Source: Enterococcus sp. ZJ1622
Lineage (GTDB): Bacteria > Bacillota > Bacilli > Lactobacillales > Enterococcaceae
Assembly: GCF_011038845.1 (NCBI RefSeq)
Contig: NZ_JAAKDW010000008.1
Span: 112,907-176,906 of the forward strand
DNA: 64,000 nucleotides
Direction of reading: 5' to 3'
Shown: piece after piece, positions 44,702-54,048 of the stretch
How the letters are laid out: every line of letters starts with the position of its first letter
How positions within the stretch are numbered: position 1 is the first letter of the stretch
The notes under the pieces: model-generated
Told to the model about the DNA's origin: nothing
Database searches by the model: none
What the model saw: the letters and a program-made list of their open reading frames with translations, nothing else
Made by a program: the position numbers and the translations under genes

Positions 44702-46033
44702 ATGGCAACGAAACATGACTTGATTTTAGAATATATCGAAAGTCTTCCAGTCGGGAATCGTATTTCTGTTCGCAGCATTGCCAAAGAATTGAATGTCAGT
44801 GAAGGAACTGCTTATCGTGCGATCAAAGATGCAGAAAATGCCGGGCTAGTCTCTACGATCCAGCGAGTAGGAACGATTCGTATCGAACGGAAACTGAAAA
44901 AACACATCGAACGCCTGACATTCGGTGAAGTTGTGCGGATCATTGAAGGAGACGTATTGGGCGGTGCTTCTGGATTAGACAAAGTACTGAACAAATTTGT
45001 CATCGGTGCGATGACAAAGCATGCGATGGAACGCTATATCACACCCGGTTCCCTGATGATCGTCGGAAACCGCGCAGATGTACAAAAACTGGCTTTGGAA
45101 GACGGCGCTGCGGTATTGATCACTGGAGGATTTGATACAACTCCGGAGATATCGCAGCTGGCTGATGAGCTGGAAATGCCGATCTTACGGACAAGCTATG
45201 ATACATTTACGGTAGCCACAATGATCAATCGGGCCCTGAGCGATCATCTGATCAAAAAAGACATCATGCTTGTCAGCGATATCTATATGTCCGCGGAAAA
45301 AACACATTATCTGCTGCAGACAGATACAGTCGCTGATTATCAGCGCTTATCCGAAAAAACACAGCATTCACGTTTTCCTGTAGTCAACAGACACCAGCGA
45401 CTGATGGGGATCGTTACAGCAAAAGACATCTTGGGGAAATCGCCTACGCAAATCATCGAACGCATCATGACCAAAGAACCGATCAGTGTGAAAAAAACGA
45501 TGAGCATCGCATCTGTCAGTCATCAGATGATCTGGGATGGATTGGAAGTAATGCCGGTAGTATCTGACGACTTGACTTTGGAGGGGTTGATCACGCGGCA
45601 AGATGTGATGAAAGCCATGCAGCTTGTTCAAAGGCAGCCGCAGATCGCGGATACCATTTCGGATCAGATTTCTGGCGGTATCCAGACGATCGAGACAGAT
45701 CGCGAAGGAAATCGGCTAGCTGATCCAAAATTCAAATTCATGGTGACGCCGCAGATGGTCAATGGTGTCGGAACCATCTCTTTCGGTGTGTTGAGTGAGA
45801 TCCTCTCTGATGTCGCCCAAAAAACAATGATCATGAATCAGAAGAGGAATATCTTGATTGAACAGATCAACTTACATTATCTTCGACTGATCCAGTTAGA
45901 AAGCGAGCTAGATATTCGTCCGCGTGTTTTAGAGATCGGTCGCAGATCTGCTAAACTGGATATCGAAGTATTTATCGAAAATACGATTGTGACAAAGGCA
46001 ATCGTTGTGTGCCAAGTAATGGAACGCTCCTAA
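44702..46033 (+). CDS. DRTGG-CBS-HTH regulatory protein (YtoI type)
   Basis: 443 residues: N-terminal winged HTH (about 1-60, VRSIAKELNVSEGTAYRAIKD), DRTGG domain (about 70-180), two CBS motifs (about 190-305) and a C-terminal hot-dog-like domain (from MVTPQMVNGVGTISFG). CBS pairs bind adenine nucleotides, so this is probably a nucleotide-sensing DNA-binding protein. Its position directly before nrnA, which degrades pAp and nanoRNA/pApA, suggests a link with nucleotide second messengers (inference). Confidence 0.88.
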   Translation: MATKHDLILEYIESLPVGNRISVRSIAKELNVSEGTAYRAIKDAENAGLVSTIQRVGTIRIERKLKKHIERLTFGEVVRIIEGDVLGGASGLDKVLNKFVIGAMTKHAMERYITPGSLMIVGNRADVQKLALEDGAAVLITGGFDTTPEISQLADELEMPILRTSYDTFTVATMINRALSDHLIKKDIMLVSDIYMSAEKTHYLLQTDTVADYQRLSEKTQHSRFPVVNRHQRLMGIVTAKDILGKSPTQIIERIMTKEPISVKKTMSIASVSHQMIWDGLEVMPVVSDDLTLEGLITRQDVMKAMQLVQRQPQIADTISDQISGGIQTIETDREGNRLADPKFKFMVTPQMVNGVGTISFGVLSEILSDVAQKTMIMNQKRNILIEQINLHYLRLIQLESELDIRPRVLEIGRRSAKLDIEVFIENTIVTKAIVVCQVMERS

Positions 46034-46066
46034 AGAACAAGAAGAGCTCAAGAAAGCAGGAAAAAA

Positions 46067-47017
46067 ATGACAGTACAGCAAGAAATAATCACCGAAATCA
46101 AAAAATATGACCGAATCATCATCCACAGACATCAGCGTCCTGATCCTGATGCGCTCGGATCTCAAGTCGGTCTAGCAGAGATATTGAGAGCGAGCTTTCC
46201 GGAAAAAGAGATCCATCAAGTGGGGGAAACAGTCGAAGGACTTCGTTTTCTAGCTGAAATGGAAAAAGTAGAAGATGCATTTTATCAAGGTGCACTAGTG
46301 ATCGTTACCGATACAGCAAATTCTCCAAGAATCAGTGACAAGCGCTATGACCTTGGCGACAAGCTGATCAAAATCGACCATCACCCGAATGATGAGCCTT
46401 ACGGTAATCTTGTATGGGTAGATACGACCGCAAGCAGCTGCAGTGAAATGATCGCAGAATTCGCCTTGATGTTCCCAGAAGAATTGACGATCAATGCGCA
46501 TGCCGCGCGTCTGCTTTACGCAGGGATAGTAGGGGATACTGGCCGATTTTTATATCCTGCTACAACGCCAAGGACATTACAGATCGCAGCTGTTTTGATG
46601 ACTTATCCATTTGATGCAAGTGCTTTGAATCGGGAAATCGAACAAATGCCTATGAAAGTGGCGAAGCTTTCAGGCTATCTCTACCAGAACATCGAAGTCG
46701 ATGAAAATGGTGCTGGCCGAGTCATTTTGTCTCAAGAAGTATTGGATCATTATCAAATAGATGATTCTGAGACAGCGTCGATCGTTTCATTGCCTGGAGT
46801 GATTGATGAAGTGATGGCATGGGGGATATTCGTGCAGCAGCCAGAAGGATATTATCGCGTGCGCTTGCGTTCAAAAGGACCTGTCATCAATGAATTAGCC
46901 AAAAAACATCATGGTGGCGGGCACCCCTTAGCAAGTGGAGCAAACGCAAAAGATATGGACGAAATCAACGAAATCTATGAAGAAATCCAACTGCTTTGCC
47001 AACAATACAAACAATAA
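46067..47017 (+). CDS. nrnA: Bifunctional oligoribonuclease and PAP phosphatase NrnA
   Basis: 316 residues, DHH-DHHA1 phosphoesterase. Motifs: HRHQRPDPDALGSQVGLAE (metal site), VTDTANSPR, DHHPNDEPYGN (the DHH, about residue 104), GDTGRFLYPAT, and GGGHPLASGA in the DHHA1 domain. It degrades short RNA and 3'-phosphoadenosine 5'-phosphate, and family members also hydrolyse pApA from c-di-AMP turnover. Third gene of the ytkL-ytoI-nrnA set; AGGAAAAAA precedes the ATG. Ends at a terminator. Confidence 0.93.
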   Translation: MTVQQEIITEIKKYDRIIIHRHQRPDPDALGSQVGLAEILRASFPEKEIHQVGETVEGLRFLAEMEKVEDAFYQGALVIVTDTANSPRISDKRYDLGDKLIKIDHHPNDEPYGNLVWVDTTASSCSEMIAEFALMFPEELTINAHAARLLYAGIVGDTGRFLYPATTPRTLQIAAVLMTYPFDASALNREIEQMPMKVAKLSGYLYQNIEVDENGAGRVILSQEVLDHYQIDDSETASIVSLPGVIDEVMAWGIFVQQPEGYYRVRLRSKGPVINELAKKHHGGGHPLASGANAKDMDEINEIYEEIQLLCQQYKQ

Positions 47018-47031
47018 ATTACAAAGCAAGT

Positions 47032-47067
47032 AGAGACTGGAGAAAATGAAACTCCGGCCTCTTTTTG
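47032..47067 (+). terminator. nrnA terminator
   Basis: GAGACTGGAG pairs with CTCCGGCCTC around ~10 bases, then T5. The same GAGnCTGGA...TCCGGnCTC design recurs at 61001-61035. Confidence 0.8.
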
Positions 47068-47151
47068 TATTAAAAATCACAAAGATCTCTTTTCAAACTC
47101 GTTTTTTTCCGTTACAATGATGCTCAATCAAACATTTAAAGGAGAAAGAAG

Positions 47152-47487
47152 ATGACACTACCTAATTGCCCGCAATGTGGCTGCGAATATACTTACGAAG
47201 ATCGGGGATTGCTTGTCTGCCCAGAATGTGCAAATGAATGGACAGCCGATGAACAGGAAGAAACAACGGAAGGCCTCATCGTACTTGATGCAAATGGCAA
47301 TCGCTTAGCAGACGGTGATAGTGTGACAGTGATCAAAGATCTGAAAGTAAAAGGAGCCTCAGGTGCGATCAAACAGGGGACCAAAGTGAAAAATATCCGA
47401 TTGGTTGAAGGGGATCATAATATTGACTGTAAAGTCGAAGGGTTTGGCCCGATGAAATTGAAATCAGAGTTTGTCAAAAAGAATTAA
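47152..47487 (+). CDS. yjdM: PhnA/YjdM-family zinc-ribbon protein
   Basis: 111 residues: an N-terminal zinc ribbon ([12 protein letters not shown]...CPECANEW, four Cys) and a C-terminal SH3-like barrel ([15 protein letters not shown]...[20 protein letters not shown] in part). This is the small protein long annotated as alkylphosphonate utilisation PhnA; no phosphonate genes are near, so that function is doubtful. AAAGGAG lies 8 bases before the ATG. Single gene. Confidence 0.9.
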   Translation: MTLPNCPQCGCEYTYEDRGLLVCPECANEWTADEQEETTEGLIVLDANGNRLADGDSVTVIKDLKVKGASGAIKQGTKVKNIRLVEGDHNIDCKVEGFGPMKLKSEFVKKN

Positions 47488-47567
47488 AAAACATTCAAGG
47501 TCTCTTCACATTCTTTTCTGACCGCTCGTGTTAAAATGAAAGTAAAAGAAGAAGGAGTGAAACGACA

Positions 47568-48275
47568 ATGTATGGATATGGGATGTATGGCTTTTTTGAT
47601 CCGACATTCATTTTAGTGATCGCCGGACTTGTGATATCCGGTATTGCTTCTGCGTACGTCAACAGCACATTTCGCAAATATGATAAAGTAAAAAGCAAAA
47701 ATAACGTGACAGGGACACAGGCAGTACAATATATCCTCCAAAGCCAGCAGATCGATAACGTCGGTGTGCAACAGATCGCTGGTGATCTGACAGATAATTA
47801 CAATTCAGGGAATAAGATGCTGAGCTTGTCACAAGCGACTGCTCAGTCGACTTCGGTAGCTGCCATTGGCGTTGCTGCCCATGAATGTGGACATGCGGTG
47901 CAGGATGCTTCAGGGTATGCACCGTTGAAGATCAGAGCAGCACTTGTACCAGTAGCTAATTTTGGCTCGATGATCTCTTTCCCATTGATCATGATAGGGG
48001 TCTTGTTCAGTTGGAACTCTACATTGATCAACATTGGTATCTTTGCTTTTTCATTAGCGCTTCTTTTCCAGCTGGTCACTCTTCCAGTAGAGTTCAATGC
48101 TTCGAGAAGGGCAATACAGATTTTAAGTGAAGGCGGTCTGTTAGCAAAAGAAGAAGTACCGATGGCAAGACACGTATTGTTTGCCGCAGCACTGACTTAT
48201 GTAGCAGCTGCGTTATCCACATTTTTACAATTATTACGTCTGATACTGATATTTGGCGGTAATCGTAGAGATTAG
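47568..48275 (+). CDS. Membrane zinc metallopeptidase (YugP type)
   Basis: 235 residues. An N-terminal helix, the HExxH zinc site as AAHECGHAVQDA (His about 105, Glu about 106), and three to four C-terminal helices, the build of the YugP/zinc metallopeptidase family. FNASRRAIQIL near residue 180 probably holds the remaining conserved region. AGAAGGAG precedes the ATG. The substrate is unknown; a membrane-protein quality-control role is possible. Repeat cluster E begins right after. Confidence 0.88.
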   Translation: MYGYGMYGFFDPTFILVIAGLVISGIASAYVNSTFRKYDKVKSKNNVTGTQAVQYILQSQQIDNVGVQQIAGDLTDNYNSGNKMLSLSQATAQSTSVAAIGVAAHECGHAVQDASGYAPLKIRAALVPVANFGSMISFPLIMIGVLFSWNSTLINIGIFAFSLALLFQLVTLPVEFNASRRAIQILSEGGLLAKEEVPMARHVLFAAALTYVAAALSTFLQLLRLILIFGGNRRD

Positions 48276-48292
48276 AAGCTTAATTTTTGGAG

Positions 48293-48327
48293 AAAGGAGC
48301 TGTGACAAAAATTGTCACAGCTCCTTT
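48293..48327 (+). terminator. Terminator of the TGTGACA type after yugP
   Basis: AAAGGAGCTGTGACA and TGTCACAGCTCCTTT form a perfect 15-bp stem around 5 bases. This is the cleanest copy of the hairpin that accompanies the repeat clusters. Confidence 0.9.
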
Positions 48328-48384
48328 CTTTGCATCATGCAGTCTGCCTATTTTCTTCATGATGGCAAGTTTGCTTTTTCATTT

Positions 48385-48622
48385 GAGGTTGTGACAACTG
48401 CGCTCTGCTTTAAGGAATAAGGACACTGAACAGAAAATAGCTCCTCATATTTTCTTGTTCAGTGAACTTATTGCCGAGAAGCAGCAGTTGGAACACCGTT
48501 TAGTGGAGAGGTCGTGAAAGAGACGTTCAGCCTTGAGCGATAAGAAGCGATTTTGAAAAATAGCTTCTCAAATTTTTGTGAAATTCTGGCTTATTCTCGA
48601 AGAAGCTACTTCTGGAACACCA
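48385..48622 (-). repeat. Intergenic hairpin repeat, cluster E (two units, one chimeric)
   Basis: Minus-oriented. E1 (48385-48500) is subtype 1 with intact pairing arms. E2 (48508-48622) starts with the left arm of subtype 3 (TTCAGCCTTGAGCGATAAGAAGC, in part) but its right arm (GTGAAATTCTGGCTTATTCTCG, in part) belongs to no other unit in the window. The cluster is bracketed by TGTGACA-type hairpins on both sides (48293-48327 and about 48632-48672). Confidence 0.75.
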
Positions 48623-48655
48623 TTATTCGGAAAAAAGGACTGGACGATATTTTTG

Positions 48656-50124
48656 TCACAGTTTCTTTTTCATGGCCAGTTCTTGGATTGATTTTACCAG
48701 TTCTATCCACGATTCGTTTTCTTGGTTCGGATCAAAATAAAGAGTCGGGACAGACGGATGGAGCGCTTCGAACCAGTCGGTGATGATCAGATCAGCTTTT
48801 TCCGGTTTCTCTGTGATCTGTAGGGTTTCGTGGCTGAATGTTTGATGTAATTTGCTTTTTAAATGATAATTCCCGGTTAGTGTCTGGTTCATCTGTAAAT
48901 AGACCAGAAGCTGCTCTTTTGCTTCAGACTGCAACAAAGTATAAATCAGACCGCAAAGATATTGATTGAACCGTTCGTTTTCAGCAGGGAAAACACTACC
49001 GACGATCTGCTGGATCTCAGTCATTTTTTTATCTGCTATATCTGTATCTATAAGGAGATTCGGAAAAAGAAGCGTATAAAATCCAAGCATCATATCTTCT
49101 GAAACCGTGACAAGGATCGTTGCTAATGCAATAAAATAATGATACATATATTTTTTCTCTTCTGAGGCGATGACAGGATAGGCATCTGTTAATCTCTTTA
49201 CCAGTTTTCTGGCCCTTTGACAAATCGGATTGCTGCTTTTTTCAACCGCTATACCAAAATCGATTTTTTGCTGCGAAGCGATTGAATGAGGCAAGAAGCA
49301 GCAAATCAAAAAATTGGCGTAGGCTGCTTCATTGATCCGTCAAGCTCTGACAGGAATGTTGAAATTCGTTGCTTGAACGTTCCAGAAAAATCCTGGACCT
49401 TTTGGAGTAGGCAGAGCACTTCCATGATCTCAGTCGATGCTGGAGGAATAAGCGAATGCTGATCGAGTCGGATCGTGAACAATGCAAGTAGCAGATAGAT
49501 GCTCTCCAGCTGTTTTTCAGATTGATCTGTCAAAAGGAACGCAGAAGAAAGCTGATACTGCTTTTTTAGCTGAGAGATGCAGATCGTTGTAAACGGCCAT
49601 TCGAGGCCTTGAAAGGCATCGGTCAGAAACAAGTACAGATAGATACGGATAGATAGCTCGTTTCCTTCTAGAAAATAACGATTCTGAGAAGAAGTGATTT
49701 GTAACTGGTATTTTTTAAGGATTTTATTGATCTGTTGTGTCAATTTCTCCAAATAAGAAGTAGAGAGATACAATTGTTTTGCTAAATAATCTTTCGAGAC
49801 ACCTGCATGAGGCGAATCAATCAGCAGCAACAAGTAATTGAAGCGATTCGATTCTTTTAGATAATGCAGCTTTAATTGGCAGAAGATCATCCTTCTGTTT
49901 TCGTGGTAAAGATCATTGAGTTTGATTTCTCCTTTTGGCGTAGAATAAATAAACGATTCGATGCCAAACAGATGCGTGATCGAAAGGTTCAGCTTTCGAA
50001 TCAGTTCTTTGATCGTTCGTTTAGGGATTGCTAGCTCATCAGATAATTTTTGCAGTGAACAGTCATTTTTCTGAGTGATAGCGTAGAGGACAAGAAGTTC
50101 TTTCTTTTTTGCATCGATTAACAT
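48656..50124 (-). pseudogene. Mga-like regulator interrupted by a frameshift
   Basis: Two adjoining minus frames make one protein. The 5' part (50124-49306, 272 residues) carries an N-terminal HTH (about 15-60: CSLQKLSDELAIPKRTIKEL) and the Mga-type second HTH and PRD-like helices. It ends in PTPIF, stop. The 3' part (49309-48656, 217 residues) continues in another frame. At the junction the coding strand reads CCAATTTTTTGATTTGC; one extra T would fuse the frames into ~489 residues, the normal length of Mga/AtxA-family regulators. AAGGAG precedes the ATG at 50124. It is either a recent loss of function, a phase-variable or slippage-controlled gene, or a sequence error. Confidence 0.75.
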
Positions 50125-50585
50125 GGCACACTCCTTTTTGTTCAATTGATGTACAAGGGATGACATAAAATGTGAGTGGAAACTGGGTTTGGTGTATGTT
50201 ATTCTCAAAATGTAACAGATCTTGTTTATATAACTTGTTATTTAAAACAGATTATCAGATTATTAATTCTATTGTTTCTTGCCGATTGGATTTTGTCAAG
50301 TTATCCCAAAAATGACACTCATTTTATAAAAAATGTTAATAAAACAACGATGTTATTTATTCTGGATTGTTTTCATCATGAAAATAGATCCGGATGACAA
50401 GTCTGATACGTATCGATAGATTTAGTGTTCCCTATAAGTTATTGATGTTATTTATAATGATGATCATCGGCAGTGCTGTCACTTATCTGCTTTCCCCTCA
50501 TAAAAGATACGCAAAGGAAACGAAATGATCTGTAATCATTCAAAAAAGATGGAAGAAAAGGATTGATAGAGAGGTGGCTGCATCT
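50125..50585. other. Intergenic region between Mga-like and TetR genes
   Basis: No gene is supported in this A+T-rich stretch. A TATAAT at 50453-50458 is a possible -10 for the TetR gene. Both flanking genes are regulators transcribed away from each other. Confidence 0.4.
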
Positions 50586-51131
50586 ATGGGTAGAGTAACA
50601 AATTTCAGCAAAGAATATTTGCTGTACAAAAGCATGGTATATGCGAGTGAATATGGAATGGCCTCGATCACAGCAAGAAGACTTGCTAATTTTTGCGGTT
50701 GTTCCACTTACCCTTTTTATTCGCATTTCAAATCGATCAGTGTATTGAAAGAAAAAATAGTTGAAGAGATCAGTGAGTGTTTTGATCGCTACTTGGCAGA
50801 ATACAAAGTTGATGATTTCTACAGCATAGTTTATTTATTCAATGAATTTTTTGCGATCCATGAAAGTATCTACGGTATCATCATGAAATCTGAATTAGAT
50901 ATGGCCTCTTTATTCAAACGGACATTTACCGAATATATCAAAGAAAACACCGAAATAAACGAGAAATATCTGTTGGACCTGCTTTGGCTGAATGCCTTAG
51001 GAAGCTTGAATTCAGATCAGAATTCCGGTGATTTTTTTGAGATGATGTCTTCTATCTGGAGTAAAATCGCTGATTTGGAAAAGGAATTACCAGAAATCTT
51101 GAAAAGGATCGAGTACTCTTCTTTCAGATGA
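50586..51131 (+). CDS. TetR-family-like transcriptional regulator
   Basis: 181 residues. N-terminal TetR-type HTH (about 10-55: MASITARRLANFCGCSTYPFYSHFKSI in part, with the usual YxHF signature), then an all-helical ligand domain with no similarity I recognise. A GTG at 50574 lies in the same frame but within the ribosome site GAGGTGG; the ATG at 50586 has 8-base spacing. Target unknown; the flanking genes are an rRNA methyltransferase and the Mga-like gene. Confidence 0.75.
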   Translation: MGRVTNFSKEYLLYKSMVYASEYGMASITARRLANFCGCSTYPFYSHFKSISVLKEKIVEEISECFDRYLAEYKVDDFYSIVYLFNEFFAIHESIYGIIMKSELDMASLFKRTFTEYIKENTEINEKYLLDLLWLNALGSLNSDQNSGDFFEMMSSIWSKIADLEKELPEILKRIEYSSFR

Positions 51132-51195
51132 ATCTGCTGGCTGTTTCTCTTCTTTTCTTTTCTGAAAAAAAATTGTAAAATAGCTATCGAAAGAA

Positions 51196-52581
51196 ATGGA
51201 GAAGGAGAGATCAACAACGTTACCACAGCAGTTTATCGATAAATACCAGCTTCTTCTAGGCGAGGAAGCAAGTGAGTTTTTTTCAGCCATTGAACATGGA
51301 ATAAGCCAAAAAGGATTTCGCTGGAATCCATTGAAGCCTGCCGGATTGGAAATGGTCCGCAAATATCATGAAGAAAAGAGTCAGCCAGCACCATACAGCA
51401 AAGAAGGTTTTTTGAGTCCTGTAGATGGAAAAACACCGTTGCATCAAGCTGGGTACGTGTATAGCCAAGAACCTAGTGCCATGCTCCCAGCAGCTGTCGC
51501 AGATCCGAGACCAGGAGAAAGGATCTTGGATCTATGCGCAGCGCCTGGTGGGAAAACGACGCAACTAGCTGCACAGATGCAAGGAAAAGGTCTATTAGTA
51601 TCTAATGAGATTTTCCCAAAGCGGGCAAAAATCTTATCTGAAAATGTTGAACGTTGGGGAATAACGAATGCAGTCGTAACCAACCAGGCACCTGTTGAGT
51701 TAGTGCCTCATTTCAATGGGTTCTTTGATAAGATCGTTGTTGATGCACCTTGTTCCGGGGAAGGGATGTTCCGGAAAGATCCTAAAGCCATCGCAGAATG
51801 GACAGAAGAAACACCTCTGCAATGCCAAGAACGCCAAAAAGATATCCTTCAATCAGCGATGAAGATGATCAAGACAAATGGCACATTGATTTATTCGACT
51901 TGTACATTTGCACCGGAAGAAAATGAACAGATCATCAGTTGGCTCGTGGAAAACTATCCAGTGTCTATCGAAGGAATCGACATGGCGCGTGTCAGTCACG
52001 GACGTCCAGAATGGGGAAGCGTGGATGGATTGGAAAAAACGGTCCGTTTATGGCCTCATAAAGGGCAGGGAGAAGGACATTTTGTGGCTAAGTTAGTGTT
52101 TCACGGAGAAACAGAATCTCCAAGTGAAAAGAAACCGGCAAAAAAACAACGAAAGCAGCAGGATAAGACACGATTGACGAAAGAGCAGCAGTCGATCTGG
52201 CAAGCATTCGCTGCTGATTTTCAGTACGAAACATCTGGCGAGTTGCGGGTGTTCCACGATCATCTCTGGGAGTTGCCAGCAAATGCACCTTCTTTATCCG
52301 GTTTGAAAATATTGCGGGAAGGACTGCATCTAGGTGTATTTAAGAAGAATCGATTCGAACCCAGCTATGCTTTAGCACTTGCGATGAAAAACACTGAGAA
52401 TATCCCTTCTTTGCAGATCAGCGAGGCAGAGTGGCGGGCGTATGTCGCAGGCGAAACCTTTCAGGCAAAAGGCAATGCCGGATGGGTATTGCTTATGAGA
52501 GACCAGATACCAGTAGGGTTCGGCAAACAGGTGCAGGGAGTCGTGAAGAATTTCTTCCCCAAAGGTTTGCGGTTCCATTGA
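51196..52581 (+). CDS. 16S rRNA (cytosine-C5) methyltransferase, RsmF type
   Basis: 461 residues. The RsmB/RsmF (NOL1/NOP2/Sun) fold: SAM motif ILDLCAAPGGKTTQLA (about 110-125), DAPCSGEGMFRK with the first Cys, and the catalytic Cys in YSTCTFAPEEN. A C-terminal RNA-binding extension (about 300-461) includes a basic linker (KKPAKKQRKQQDKTR). It methylates cytosine in 16S rRNA or tRNA. The ATG at 51196 has only weak GAAAGAA pairing; no better start is visible. Confidence 0.9.
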   Translation: MEKERSTTLPQQFIDKYQLLLGEEASEFFSAIEHGISQKGFRWNPLKPAGLEMVRKYHEEKSQPAPYSKEGFLSPVDGKTPLHQAGYVYSQEPSAMLPAAVADPRPGERILDLCAAPGGKTTQLAAQMQGKGLLVSNEIFPKRAKILSENVERWGITNAVVTNQAPVELVPHFNGFFDKIVVDAPCSGEGMFRKDPKAIAEWTEETPLQCQERQKDILQSAMKMIKTNGTLIYSTCTFAPEENEQIISWLVENYPVSIEGIDMARVSHGRPEWGSVDGLEKTVRLWPHKGQGEGHFVAKLVFHGETESPSEKKPAKKQRKQQDKTRLTKEQQSIWQAFAADFQYETSGELRVFHDHLWELPANAPSLSGLKILREGLHLGVFKKNRFEPSYALALAMKNTENIPSLQISEAEWRAYVAGETFQAKGNAGWVLLMRDQIPVGFGKQVQGVVKNFFPKGLRFH

Positions 52582-52656
52582 ACCTTGAGAGTGTAATAGT
52601 TCGTTTATTTTTTTGTCTATGCTATGATTGAGATAGATGAAAAGGAGCTGATACTT

Positions 52657-52992
52657 ATGAAAACATCAACAAAAGTGACAATCGGATTAAGTGTAGCAGC
52701 AGCAGCCAGTGTCGCTACTGCAGTGGTTGTTTCTGGAAAAGTGATCGAAAAGATCCATCACATGACGAATCGTACAAAAGTAAAAAAATTCGTGAACGAT
52801 AAATTTGACGGGAACGAAAAATTACTGGATGTGGTCGATCATTTATCTGATAGCGATTTGGATTCATTGATGGGTATCTTGGCAAAAATCAAATCTGGCA
52901 AAAAGAAGATTTCCGTTTATGGCGATTCCTTGAAAGGATCGACCGAAGATGTACGGGAACGCTTGATGCACTTAGTGGAAAAAATGGTGTAA
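52657..52992 (+). CDS. Small hypothetical protein with N-terminal helix
   Basis: 111 residues: an N-terminal membrane helix or uncleaved signal (VTIGLSVAAAASVATAVVVSG) followed by a charged, helical domain (HMTNRTKVKKFVNDKFDGNE in part). I know no function. AAAGGAG lies 9 bases before the ATG at 52657; an earlier in-frame ATG (52624) has none. Single gene ended by a strong hairpin. Confidence 0.75.
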   Translation: MKTSTKVTIGLSVAAAASVATAVVVSGKVIEKIHHMTNRTKVKKFVNDKFDGNEKLLDVVDHLSDSDLDSLMGILAKIKSGKKKISVYGDSLKGSTEDVRERLMHLVEKMV

Positions 52993-53043
52993 GCACACGA
53001 AGCAACCAGAAGCGTTTAAGCGCGTAGTCGATCGTATATATGC

Positions 53044-53091
53044 AAAAAAAAGCGAGAAGGCTCTTAGTGAGAGAGCTTTTTCGCTTTTTTT
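53044..53091. terminator. Bidirectional terminator
   Basis: AAAAAAAGCGAgAAgGCTCT pairs with AGAGaGCTTTTTCGCTTTTTTT; serves the convergent genes on both sides. Confidence 0.85.
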
Positions 53092-53093
53092 AG

Positions 53094-53945
53094 TCAACGA
53101 TGGAGTAGGAGAAGATAGCAGAACAACAGATCATCTGCTTGTTTTAAATTGAGTCCTGTTTGTTCCTGGAATTTCTCGATGCGATATTTCAACGTGTTCC
53201 GGTGGAGAAACAATGTTTTTGCTGTGGAGCTGATATTCCCCAGATTTTTCCATAGCTCAAGAATGATTTCATCCATTTCTGCGTCTGCCAATCGTTCCTG
53301 GTAACTGGAAATCAATGCATTTTCTTTTATGCTTTCTTTTGTATAGTAGTGTAATGCGATCTCTGTCATGGAGAAAGTCCGTCCATGGGTATACATATTT
53401 TGTTGCTCTGCTAGAAAAATTTTCCGTTCTTCTGCGAATAAGGTAGTGAGGTCTTGACCTGGTGAATGAAACGAACCGACAAATGCCTGAGTAGTCGTAT
53501 CGAAATCTGCATCCAAAGACAAGAAAATACCACTCAATTCTTTTGAATCGAGGAAACTGCTGCTTTGCTGTTCGACTAAAAGGGCATCATTTTTCGTGTA
53601 AAAGAAAAAATCGGCAGCATCTGGAAAGATTTCCAGCATCGTTTTTTGCCACTCGTTTTTCAAAAACTCGCCTTTTGACTCGATGTGCAGCTGGATCATG
53701 CGATAACTTTCATCCATTATACAGGAAGAATGATCGAATAAGTGACCGTACCATGGATGCTGCTGCTGATTGTTCGTTTCGGAGAATAACGCTTTCAAAA
53801 GCGCCGATTCTTGCGAAGACAAGACAGATTTATGTATCCATAAAAAATGATCTTCTACGGCTAATGATAAAATATCGTCATCTGAAGATGGGAACTCTTT
53901 TTTTTCTGCTGTTGGATAGAGCTCGAGCAATTGATTCATTCTCAT
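53094..53945 (-). CDS. PucR-type transcriptional regulator
   Basis: 283 residues. The C-terminal ~60 residues are a PucR HTH (NISSTAKTLFLHRNTLKYRI, then EKFQEQTGLNLKQADDLL). The N-terminal ~200 residues resemble no sensor domain I can name. Such regulators usually control purine, amino-acid or sugar-acid genes nearby, but none is adjacent. The ATG at 53945 has AAGAGGTG six bases upstream, whereas the GTG at 53954 is part of that site. Divergent from tadA. Confidence 0.8.
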   Translation of the reverse strand: MRMNQLLELYPTAEKKEFPSSDDDILSLAVEDHFLWIHKSVLSSQESALLKALFSETNNQQQHPWYGHLFDHSSCIMDESYRMIQLHIESKGEFLKNEWQKTMLEIFPDAADFFFYTKNDALLVEQQSSSFLDSKELSGIFLSLDADFDTTTQAFVGSFHSPGQDLTTLFAEERKIFLAEQQNMYTHGRTFSMTEIALHYYTKESIKENALISSYQERLADAEMDEIILELWKNLGNISSTAKTLFLHRNTLKYRIEKFQEQTGLNLKQADDLLFCYLLLLHR

Positions 53946-54048
53946 TTGATTCACCTCTTGATTATTTTACCATAGATAAAAAAGTTAGTTACAACCTTTT
54001 TTGCTTATGCTAAAGTTAAACCAGAAAATTCAAAGGCAGGGAGATCAA

